A program made the position numbers and the translations under genes. A DNA stretch of 7,167 nucleotides from Methanobacteriota archaeon (GTDB taxonomy: Archaea; Halobacteriota; Methanosarcinia; Methanosarcinales; Methanoperedenaceae): the NCBI GenBank assembly GCA_018900975.1, contig JAHIFK010000030.1:1-7167 (forward strand), in the 5' to 3' direction. The notes beneath the pieces were generated by a model, which worked only from the letters and a program-made list of their open reading frames with translations, had not been told where the DNA came from and searched no databases. Below are positions 1-5,333 of this stretch, piece by piece (within the stretch, counting starts at the first letter, position 1; each line of letters starts with the position of its first letter).

Positions 1-115
1 CACCTGCCTGAATTCGCACAAACTGCATCCCGATAGAATTAGTTAAGTTTTTTTCCTCTTTTTCATTTTTAAGTCTTTTGGGTTCTTTTTCCTTTATTTC
101 GGTCTCATCCGACAT
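1..115 (-). CDS. Formylglycine-generating-enzyme (SUMF1)-like protein, N-terminus only
   Basis: Thirty-eight codons are visible, running off the left edge. The start is ATG at 115-113, with AGGAG (126-122, reverse strand) six bases upstream. The first 25 residues are highly charged, rich in Lys and Glu, and give no signal peptide or membrane segment. They are followed by TNSIGMQFVRIQAG, which matches the usual opening of the FGE-sulfatase (SUMF1, C-type-lectin-like) domain, normally written as NSIGMxFVxIPAGxF. That family includes true formylglycine-generating enzymes and many relatives that only share the fold. The catalytic cysteines lie in the C-terminal part, which is missing here, so enzyme activity cannot be judged. 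The gene is divergent from tupBC. The assignment rests on one short motif; the motif is distinctive, but the protein's exact role is unknown. Confidence 0.65.
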   Translation of the reverse strand, partial: MSDETEIKEKEPKRLKNEKEEKNLTNSIGMQFVRIQAG

Positions 116-365
116 TTGCCTCTCCTTTTAAGAAATATTATATTCATAAACAATAATATAGTTTCCGCAAAACATATCATAAATTATCAGCGCAATGCCT
201 TTTGGCATCAAAGAAGGAATTGACTTCCAAAATCAATTTATTACAGGAAACTAATTACCTGCGTTTCATATGTCAATATATAGTTTGTGCGATATTATGA
301 ATGGCAATACCTGATAAATATAAATTGGTGTGATAATGATTGAAAAAAGGAGTAATGAATGAATA
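116..365. promoter_or_regulatory. Divergent AT-rich intergenic promoter region (SUMF1-like gene / tupBC)
   Basis: No gene is seen in these 250 bases. For tupB a TATA-like stretch, ATAAATATAAATT, lies at 314-326. It would place a start of transcription near 343-347, just ahead of the GGAG at 349-352. For the minus-strand gene, AT-rich boxes at 135-142 and 155-162 could serve. Three short inverted repeats are present: ATATTAT/ATAATAT (135-141/153-159), ATGCC-TTTT-GGCAT (195-208) and AATTGA/TCAATT (218-223/233-238). Any of them could be an operator for a metal-responsive regulator, but such short repeats are expected by chance in DNA this AT-rich. Confidence 0.45.
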
Positions 366-1100
366 ATGGACTCCACTGACTTCCTCATCAACGGGATAGC
401 CAATGCGTTCTCTCTGATATTTAATCTGAATCCGTATATCCTCAGCATCACCGGCGTGTCGCTCAAAGTATCAGGCGCCGCAACCCTGCTTGCCGCCCTG
501 ACCGCAATTCCGCTTGCTTTTGCTCTGTCATTCTGCAACTTCAGGGGGCGACAGGCACTGATAACTCTTGTAAATACAGGCATGGGTCTTCCTCCCGTAT
601 TTGTCGGGCTCTTCATTTTCGTGATGCTCGTCCCTGCCGGTCCATTTGGGTCGCTTAACTGGATATTCACTCCAGGGGCGATGATAATAGCCCAGTACAT
701 AATTGTGACCCCGATCATTACCGGCATCTCAATAGCAGCGATAAAGGCAGTCCCCCGCTCAATTATCGAAACCGTATATACGCTTGGCGGAGACGGGAAA
801 GAAACCGTTATTGTTACCATGAAGGAGTCAAAATTTGGCATCATCACGGCTATCCTTGCAGGGCTTGGTAGGGCGCTTTCCGAGGTGGGCGCTATTCTTA
901 TCGTAGGCGGCAACATCGCTTACACCGGCAGCGTGGGAGGGATAGGTGAAGGTTTGTCCTATACTCGCACGCTTACAACCGCGATAACACTGGAAACTAG
1001 CAGGGGAGATATTTCAACGTCCATCGCTCTCGGAATTATACTTATCACCATCGTTCTTTTTGTTAACCTGCTTGCAAACGCTATCCAGAGGAGGGATTGA
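366..1100 (+). CDS. tupB: TupB-like tungstate ABC transporter permease
   Basis: This is a 244-residue membrane protein, the usual length for TupB, and the likely channel subunit for tungstate import. Hydrophobic segments lie at about 28-56, 65-90, 101-128, 158-182 and 216-240. The TupB/ModB-type signatures are GLPPVFVGL (74-82) and GRALSEVGAILIVGGNI (168-184). The cytoplasmic coupling loop that contacts the ATPase lies at about 133-157. The ATG at 366 is the first possible start, because a TGA in the same frame sits at 360-362. GGAG (349-352) lies 13 bases upstream, a slightly long spacing. The stop abuts the start of the ATPase gene. TupB, rather than ModB or WtpB, is preferred because of these motifs and because the partner ATPase lacks a molybdate-binding (TOBE/MOP) domain. 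Sulfate, molybdate or another oxyanion cannot be excluded. No tupA is next to it. Confidence 0.85.
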   Translation: MDSTDFLINGIANAFSLIFNLNPYILSITGVSLKVSGAATLLAALTAIPLAFALSFCNFRGRQALITLVNTGMGLPPVFVGLFIFVMLVPAGPFGSLNWIFTPGAMIIAQYIIVTPIITGISIAAIKAVPRSIIETVYTLGGDGKETVIVTMKESKFGIITAILAGLGRALSEVGAILIVGGNIAYTGSVGGIGEGLSYTRTLTTAITLETSRGDISTSIALGIILITIVLFVNLLANAIQRRD

Positions 1101-1832
1101 ATGGAAATATTCAGGATAGAGAACCTCATGGTAAAATATGGCGAAAAGGTAGCCTTAAAGAATATAGATCTTATTATCCAGCGCGGTGAAATATTCGCCC
1201 TTATGGGTCCAAGCGGTGCAGGTAAGACCACGCTGCTGCGTATCCTGAACCTTTTTGAAAAGCCAACAGATGGGTGCCTTGTTTTTGAGGGCAAACGGTT
1301 AAACGGAACGCACACTGAAAAGCTCAATGCCAGGCGAAAGATGTCTCTTCTATTCCAGACGCCTTCAGTGTTTAACGCATCGGTTTTTGAAAATGTTGCA
1401 TACGGTTTGAAAATCAGGGGAGCGGATAAAGATACAATTGAAGAAAAGGTCATTAATGCTTTGACGATCGTCGGACTTGAAGGAAATGAGAGGCAAAAAG
1501 CCCGCACACTCTCTGGCGGTGAGGCGCAGCGCATGGCTTTTGCAAGAGCTATCGTTTACGACCCTGATATCCTCCTGCTTGATGAGCCAACATCTAACCT
1601 TGACCCTGCGAACGTGGCAAAGATAGAGGAGATCATTATGCGAATACGCAGCGAACGGGGTACGACCATTGTTTTCGCAACGCATAACATTCGCCAGGTG
1701 AAACGCATAGCTGACAGGGTGGGTATTTTGCTGAACGGGGAACTGATCGAGGTGAACAGTAAGGAGAGGATATTCGCAGCGCCTGAGGATGCAAGGACGA
1801 AGGCCTTTGTGAATGGTGAGATGATATATTGA
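1101..1832 (+). CDS. tupC: TupC-like tungstate ABC transporter ATP-binding protein
   Basis: This 243-residue ABC ATPase would power import through the adjacent permease at the inner face of the membrane. The complete set of motifs is present: Walker A GPSGAGKT (36-43), Q-loop Gln86, signature LSGGEAQR (137-144), Walker B ILLLDEP (157-163), D-loop SNLDPA (165-170) and switch His195. All catalytic residues look intact. The protein ends soon after the nucleotide-binding domain, with no room for the C-terminal TOBE/MOP oxyanion-sensing domain of ModC or WtpC; this length is typical of TupC. The ATG directly follows the TGA of the permease gene, and its ribosome-binding site GAGGAGGG (1088-1095) lies inside that gene's end, so the pair is translationally coupled. 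Substrate specificity is inferred from the permease. Confidence 0.85.
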   Translation: MEIFRIENLMVKYGEKVALKNIDLIIQRGEIFALMGPSGAGKTTLLRILNLFEKPTDGCLVFEGKRLNGTHTEKLNARRKMSLLFQTPSVFNASVFENVAYGLKIRGADKDTIEEKVINALTIVGLEGNERQKARTLSGGEAQRMAFARAIVYDPDILLLDEPTSNLDPANVAKIEEIIMRIRSERGTTIVFATHNIRQVKRIADRVGILLNGELIEVNSKERIFAAPEDARTKAFVNGEMIY

Positions 1833-1908
1833 AAAACGATTAGTTTCACACCGCTTGCATCAGGCATATATCATTGAAAGTTGTCGATAGCAGATGGAGT
1901 GATAAACC

Positions 1909-2142
1909 ATGGACTTAACTATTGAAAGAATGGACACAACAATGGATCGCATGTATGCAAAGAATGTCGGGGAATGCTTCATCCTGAGAGAATCAGACAG
2001 CCCTGATTACAGGTCTGCTGTGGTTCTTTTGCGCAATATGGTGGAAAAAAAAGATACCACATCGCTTGAGAAGGAAGCATTATCTGTTGCTGTCAGGCTT
2101 ATCAGGCAAAAGGAGGAGAAAAACCGAGATCCTGTAAAATAA
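1909..2142 (+). CDS. Small charged hypothetical protein downstream of tupC
   Basis: This encodes 77 residues that I do not recognise. It is probably real because a near-ideal archaeal ribosome-binding site, GGAGTGAT (1896-1903), sits just before the ATG. It is charged, has one cysteine (Cys23), no membrane segment and no signal peptide. From about residue 34 it looks mostly helical, and it ends in a Lys/Glu/Arg-rich tail. It starts 76 bases after tupC on the same strand with no T-run between them, so it may be co-transcribed with tupBC. A weak TATA-like CATATATCA (1865-1873) lies too close to the ribosome-binding site to be a convincing separate promoter. It ends 8 bases before the stop of the convergent gene. 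A link to tungstate uptake rests only on position. Confidence 0.6.
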   Translation: MDLTIERMDTTMDRMYAKNVGECFILRESDSPDYRSAVVLLRNMVEKKDTTSLEKEALSVAVRLIRQKEEKNRDPVK

Positions 2143-2150
2143 TATTCAGA

Positions 2151-3101
2151 TCATATCTGATCGTAATGCGGCATTTCCTTATGGACCTTATCAATAAAAC
2201 CGTGGTTGAAAATCTCGCTTTCTGAAAGGTTCCTTGAGATGTATTTCAACCTGCGAAGCACAGGCAGGAAAGCCATCGTGGAATCAACGAAATCGCGGGA
2301 CAGGGAAGCGCAGTATTTCGCAGAGACGCGGTATGCTTCAATGACGAACTCCTCATCCACGATACCTGTGAGTTCCGATACGATCTTTGCTGCTTCTGCC
2401 GGGTTATTCCTGATGAAATTACTTGCTTTTTCATGCAGTTCTAAGAATCCTGTGATCAAGGAAGGAGAATCCAGCAATTCCTTTCTTACGACAATCCCAT
2501 AACTCGGATTGTTACGCCACAGGGCGTCTGGGGGAATTACTATCCTTGCGCCGCATGCATGGGCTGCTGCAACAGCAAGAGAAGGTGTACCGACAGCAGC
2601 TTCGATATGCCCATCGACCAGCGCTTCAAGCACAAAGTCAGTCCATGGGAAGTTCCTGACACTTATATCAAGACCAGCTTCCTCAATGGCGTTATTTATG
2701 ATGACGTCATGGATAGAACCTTTTGGCGGCGATCCGATAACCTTTCCTTCAAATTGTGCAAGCGCCTCATTAATATTATTGAGTTCATCAAGCGTATGGT
2801 ATTCTTTTTTGGCTATCATGACCGTTCCCTCAACATGACCGCCAGCCACGCATATAATGGGGACGCCCCTGTCAATGCCAATGATGGCAGGGGGAAGACC
2901 TATGTATGCGAGGTCGATCTCCTTTTTTTCAAATGCTTTTACGATATCAGGACCTGAAGCAAAGAGCTTCCAATGTGCAAGGATGCCTGCTTTTTCAAGC
3001 CAGTCAGTACCCATGAGAATGAATGAGGTATGATAGACTGTGGATAGGTGGGCGATGGAAAGGTGATATAAGCCATCTTTATTAGTGTCGTTCTGTTTCA
3101 A
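2151..3101 (-). CDS. NMT1/SsuA-like periplasmic-binding-fold protein without signal peptide
   Basis: The 316 residues resemble the substrate-binding proteins of the NMT1/THI5, SsuA and NrtA superfamily. Visible hallmarks are the first-lobe segment GPDIVKAFEKKEIDLAYIG (50-68), PPAIIGIDRGVPI (70-82), and the hinge-like KVIGSPPKGSIHD (120-132). The second lobe contains LVDGHIEAAVGTPSLA (161-176). The start is TTG at 3101-3099, backed by AAGGAAG nine bases upstream. An in-frame TAA (3119-3117) lies six codons further up, so no signal peptide or lipobox can exist and the protein should be cytoplasmic. The next ATG (residue 30) would cut off the first strand of the fold. No permease or ATPase gene adjoins it on its strand. 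It lacks the TTT-type oxyanion site expected of TupA. Possible roles are an intracellular ligand sensor or a biosynthetic enzyme on this fold, as with THI5 or MqnA/MqnD; its ligand is unknown. Confidence 0.75.
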   Translation of the reverse strand: MKQNDTNKDGLYHLSIAHLSTVYHTSFILMGTDWLEKAGILAHWKLFASGPDIVKAFEKKEIDLAYIGLPPAIIGIDRGVPIICVAGGHVEGTVMIAKKEYHTLDELNNINEALAQFEGKVIGSPPKGSIHDVIINNAIEEAGLDISVRNFPWTDFVLEALVDGHIEAAVGTPSLAVAAAHACGARIVIPPDALWRNNPSYGIVVRKELLDSPSLITGFLELHEKASNFIRNNPAEAAKIVSELTGIVDEEFVIEAYRVSAKYCASLSRDFVDSTMAFLPVLRRLKYISRNLSESEIFNHGFIDKVHKEMPHYDQI

Positions 3102-3469
3102 GATCAGATACTTCCTTTACGAATTTCCTGTAAGGTGCAAATTATATATGAAGAAATCCAATTAGCCCTTTGACTTAATAAGCTATCTCCTTTTTCGGTA
3201 TGACCTGATTTCACAATAACTGGAAAAACTTTTAAAATGATAGTTGATAATTTTTTATTATGATCCTTCAGTTCATCAAAGTAAAAATGCGGTTTTCAAA
3301 GTTGGTTGGATTTCTTCTTAGAAATATCCTTTCATTTTAGCAAATTATTTATAGTGTTAGATTGTATAAGTTTTTTGTAGCAACCCTATAATACGTGAAA
3401 ATTCTATGGCAGTGGAGAAGTAGCGTAGTATAATAAAAACGTTACGGTAACAACAGGAGGTAAAATATT
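3102..3469. promoter_or_regulatory. AT-rich divergent intergenic region of 368 bp
   Basis: I see no coding frame, tRNA or CRISPR repeat here. For the minus-strand binding-fold gene, ATTATATAT (3141-3149) is a good TATA box, placing transcription about 18 bases before the TTG. For the DUF1699-like gene several TATA-like stretches exist: TTTATAGT (3349-3356), CTATAATAC (3388-3396) and TATAATAAA (3429-3437). The last is probably too close to the ribosome-binding site to be the sole promoter. A weak hairpin, GGATTTCT with AGAA-AT-ATCC, lies at 3308-3329. The long AT-rich stretch between two promoters leaves room for regulator binding or an untranslated leader. Confidence 0.5.
3441..3451 (+). promoter_or_regulatory. 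Perfect palindrome GTTACGGTAAC ahead of the DUF1699-like gene
   Basis: Two 5-base arms around one central base form a perfect palindrome. It sits directly after the TATA-like TATAATAAA (3429-3437) and four bases before the AGGAGG ribosome-binding site (3455-3460). That position, between promoter and start codon, suits a repressor operator. A single 11-base palindrome is weak evidence alone. Confidence 0.3.
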
Positions 3470-3880
3470 ATGAGAATCAGAGTAGTTAGCTCAAAAGAAG
3501 AGATCAACTCGCTGGGATCGAGTGAAAAGATCATCCATCTTGCATTCAGACCATCGAATAAGGATATTTTTTCACTTGTGCAGACATGTCCCAATGTAAA
3601 GGCAATACATATTCCAAGTTCTTATATCAAAACGATTTCCAACTCCACCAGGATGTTCCTTGAAATGCAGGATGTTTCGCTGCTTGAAGGCGATGTCTGG
3701 GGACACAGGAAAGACATCAATGAATACTCGGAGATAAAACCAGAGGTCTTTGAACGAATGCAGGAACTCAAGGCAGGCGGCTCATCTGAACAAGCAGTGC
3801 TTGACAGGCTGGGAAGGGAGACCAGGTTGAGCAAGGATCTGCTGAAGTTCCTGATAAAAGAGAAGTCAAAGAAGAAATAA
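3470..3880 (+). CDS. DUF1699-like conserved archaeal protein
   Basis: This is a 136-residue soluble protein of unknown function. From memory it matches the DUF1699 family, whose members are very strongly conserved in Methanosarcina-type archaea. The characteristic stretches are RIRVVSSKEEI at the start, IIHLAFRPSNKDIFSLV (21-37), CPNVKAIHIPSSY (40-52) and LLEGDVWGHRKDINEYSEI (71-89). The N-terminal part looks alpha/beta. The C-terminal third (about 90-136) is helical, basic and Lys-rich, resembling a small helix-turn-helix or nucleic-acid-binding tail; that reading is inference. The ATG follows a strong AGGAGG site nine bases upstream. It stands alone, with its own promoter region and T-rich DNA directly behind the stop. 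Real gene: near certain. Family name: fairly confident. Function: unknown. Confidence 0.82.
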   Translation: MRIRVVSSKEEINSLGSSEKIIHLAFRPSNKDIFSLVQTCPNVKAIHIPSSYIKTISNSTRMFLEMQDVSLLEGDVWGHRKDINEYSEIKPEVFERMQELKAGGSSEQAVLDRLGRETRLSKDLLKFLIKEKSKKK

Positions 3881-3895
3881 ATCTTTTTATATTTT
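3881..3895 (+). terminator. T-rich terminator-like run after the DUF1699-like gene
   Basis: Immediately after the TAA stop come TTTTT (3884-3888) and TATTTT (3890-3895). Archaeal RNA polymerase stops at such oligo-T tracts without needing a hairpin. The palindrome at 3953-4015, followed by TTTTT (4013-4017) on the plus strand and by ATATTTTTTC on the minus strand, could act as a back-up terminator in both directions for the two convergent units. Confidence 0.4.
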
Positions 3896-4049
3896 GGGGC
3901 TGTCTAAAAGTTTGGTGATGGGGGGCTATCATGAAATATTTGAAAAAATATGAAACCGCAGATAAACGCAGATGCGCCCTCCAGAGGCGCGACTCTGGGC
4001 GTTCATCTGCGGTTTTTAGGATACTAATACCAAAACATTTTACAATCCC
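3896..4049. mobile_element. Possible MITE-like element between convergent genes
   Basis: This non-coding segment of 154 bases opens with GGGGCTGTCTAAAAGTTTGGT (3896-3916) and closes with ACCAAAACATTTTACAATCCC (4029-4049). The reverse complement of the right end, written GGGATTGTAAAATG then TTTTGGT, aligns with the left end over about 20 bases if a few one- or two-base gaps are allowed. The sequence TATTTT lies on both sides (3890-3895 and 4050-4055), as a target-site duplication would. GGCTGTCTAAAA also resembles the ends of some insertion sequences. The centre is a long palindrome. The termini are imperfect and the flanks T-rich, so chance remains possible. No transposase is present. Confidence 0.35.
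3953..4015. repeat. Long imperfect palindrome with CGCAGAT repeats
   Basis: The outer arms AAACCGCAGAT (3953-3963) and ATCTGCGGTTT (4005-4015) pair over 11 bases. After one mismatch, AACGC (3965-3969) pairs with GCGTT (3999-4003). The inner part can fold as CCAGAG-GCGCGA-CTCTGG (3981-3998) or as GCGCC/GGCGC (3974-3978/3986-3990). CGCAGAT occurs twice in direct order at 10-base spacing (3957-3963 and 3967-3973). It recalls the dispersed repeats of the CGCAGATAAACGCAGAT type known from many prokaryotic genomes. It is clearly non-coding; whether it acts as terminator, REP-like site or mobile remnant cannot be told here. Confidence 0.75.
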
Positions 4050-4064
4050 TATTTTTTTATTAGA

Positions 4065-4376
4065 TTAAGTTTCGGATTTTACTTTGGGCATTTTTTTCTG
4101 AATTTCGTCCAGCAATTGTTCTTCAGTTTTACCCTCGGTCGAAATTCCCAGGTCGCGGGCCATCTGTTTTACCTTTGAAGATTTAGTTTCCTCAGGGGTT
4201 TCTTTGATGGATTTTTCGACATCTGTCAATTCACGCTCGATTTCCTGTTTTCCCTTTTTAAACTCCCCCGTTGCTTTACCGAGCGAGCGGGCAAGTTCCG
4301 GGATCTTGCTTGCACCGAATAAAATAATTATCGCAACAACTATCAACCCAATTTCCATAGCTCCTGGTGGCGCCAT
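4065..4376 (-). CDS. tatA: TatA-family Sec-independent translocase protein, second of a tandem pair
   Basis: This encodes 103 residues from the preferred ATG at 4376-4374. That start has AGGTG six bases upstream and lies one base past the stop of the preceding tatA; a GTG at 4385 would add three residues. TatA forms the pore that lets folded twin-arginine proteins cross the membrane. The N-terminus gives one short membrane helix (about 8-20) with a polar Glu8 near its start. Next come the FG hinge (20-21) and the amphipathic helix SKIPELARSLGKATGEFKKG (23-42). The charged linker leads to a C-terminal KVKQMARDLGIST...KTEEQLLDEIQKK segment (68-95) that looks like a SAP/HeH/Rho-N helix-extension-helix motif. 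The same motif occurs in its neighbour. Glu near the start recalls TatB, but the rest reads as TatA. It is last in the operon. Confidence 0.88.
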   Translation of the reverse strand: MAPPGAMEIGLIVVAIIILFGASKIPELARSLGKATGEFKKGKQEIERELTDVEKSIKETPEETKSSKVKQMARDLGISTEGKTEEQLLDEIQKKMPKVKSET

Positions 4377-4377
4377 A

Positions 4378-4686
4378 TTATACACCTGATGTCTTCATAT
4401 CTAATTTCTCCTTCGATCTGATCTTAAAACGTATTTCCTCAACAAGTTTTTCAGAGCTTTTATCTTTTACATCTATACCCATTTCGATCGCCAGATTATG
4501 TATCTTTATATCTTTATCCTCCGGCATCTTATTAAATCTATTTATATCAAGCTCGGTTTCCTTCTGCGCTCTCTTGAATTCCCCTGCCGCTTTTCCCAGG
4601 GACCGTGCCAGTTCAGGGAGTTTTGAAGGTCCAAATAAAAACAACGCAAGAATCAGTATCAATATCATTTCTTGAGTTCCTATCAT
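4378..4686 (-). CDS. tatA: TatA-family Sec-independent translocase protein, first of a tandem pair
   Basis: This encodes 102 residues from the ATG at 4686-4684; a GTG one codon upstream is the other choice. AGTGAT a few bases upstream is the likely ribosome-binding site. The order is: short N-terminus with Gln5-Glu6, membrane helix MILILILALFLF (7-18), FGPSK hinge (18-22), and amphipathic helix LPELARSLGKAAGEFKRA (23-40). An acidic linker follows. Then comes NLAIEMGIDVKDKSSEKLVEEIRFK (64-88, helix-extension-helix-like), matching the tail of the next gene. It begins 26 bases after the TorD-family gene, and its stop TAA is one base from the ATG of the second tatA. The two proteins are nearly alike in the amphipathic helix but differ in the linker, so they are an old duplication that may have split TatA and TatB roles. 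No tatC is in the window. Confidence 0.88.
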   Translation of the reverse strand: MIGTQEMILILILALFLFGPSKLPELARSLGKAAGEFKRAQKETELDINRFNKMPEDKDIKIHNLAIEMGIDVKDKSSEKLVEEIRFKIRSKEKLDMKTSGV

Positions 4687-4712
4687 CACTTATCACTTTG
4701 GTTTTTTATTAT

Positions 4713-5333
4713 TTAACCTTTACCTTCATGCAGTTCGTCCAGGAGTTCATGTTCTGAAACCAGGAACCCTTTTGTTATTTTTCCGATGCCCCTGTAGAAA
4801 TCATTGGTGCTTTTTTCACAGATTTCATCGCATAATGCCGGGACCCATTTTGAAAGATGGTCTTTTAAGAAATCACCCTGCATTCTAAGTGATCCACTTG
4901 CTCCGTTCATGCATAGATTGCTCATAAACCCGAGTTCCATGGCAATATGGTCTTCTGGTTCATGATATTCCTGCGCTCTCAAAAGCTCTGCCTTCCTGTA
5001 TTCTTCTTTGACCTTAAGCAGTGACTTTCCCATCATTGAACCGTCAATAAACGTTGATTCATACGGGAATATTGCAGGCACGGGACCTACAAAAAGACGG
5101 GTAAATTCCCTGCACAGCTTTTCATGAATATCTGCTGCATCATTATTACCCTTTGCGAATTTCTCAAAGAGAGATAGTCCTTCAGAAAAATCACAATTGT
5201 TCGAAGTTGTTTGCGGGAAATGGAATTTTCCGCTTGCAATATCTTCTGCCAGTTCATAAGGCGGCTCTTCAACGAACATCCTTGACAGGAATGCATAGAA
5301 ATTTGCTCTTGCTTTAAATACTTCATCTATCAT
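4713..5333 (-). CDS. TorD-family molybdoenzyme maturation chaperone
   Basis: This 206-residue all-helical cytoplasmic protein belongs to the TorD/DmsD/NarJ chaperones. They bind a twin-arginine signal peptide and hold a DMSO-reductase-family enzyme until its Mo- or W-bisPGD cofactor is inserted. Family marks are EFTRLFVGP (76-84), the PYES motif (90-93), and EPEDHIAMELGFM (125-137), the TorD signature helix. The chosen start is ATG 5333-5331. It overlaps the stop of the upstream gene as ATGA, has GGAG eight bases upstream, and directly opens the conserved helix. An in-frame TTG at 5375 would add 14 residues inside the upstream gene with no such support. Two tatA genes follow in the same transcript, which fits a chaperone for an exported enzyme. 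The client is not in the window; it could be a nitrate-, formate- or similar oxidoreductase. Confidence 0.88.
   Translation of the reverse strand: MIDEVFKARANFYAFLSRMFVEEPPYELAEDIASGKFHFPQTTSNNCDFSEGLSLFEKFAKGNNDAADIHEKLCREFTRLFVGPVPAIFPYESTFIDGSMMGKSLLKVKEEYRKAELLRAQEYHEPEDHIAMELGFMSNLCMNGASGSLRMQGDFLKDHLSKWVPALCDEICEKSTNDFYRGIGKITKGFLVSEHELLDELHEGKG

Noticed and set aside
266..916. Minus-strand open frame of 216 codons opposite tupB
   Set aside because: It covers the promoter and the coding strand of a clearly recognisable permease and has no family features of its own.
2146..2160. Hairpin TCAGAT-CAT-ATCTGA at the convergent stops, as a terminator
   Set aside because: Only six base pairs with a three-base loop and no T-run on either strand; likely chance.
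2151..3101. Assignment of the binding-fold protein as TupA, THI5 or MqnA/MqnD
   Set aside because: No tungstate-site TTT motif, no cysteine-rich CCCFC site of THI5, and no convincing Mqn signature; only the general fold is supported.
3957..3973. CGCAGAT direct repeats as a CRISPR or tandem array
   Set aside because: Only two 7-base copies exist, with no spacers and no cas genes; they belong to the palindrome.
4065..4376. Calling the second Tat protein TatB because of a Glu near its N-terminus
   Set aside because: The FGxSKxPELARSLGKATGEFK helix reads as TatA, and archaea commonly use TatA-type proteins without a separate TatB.
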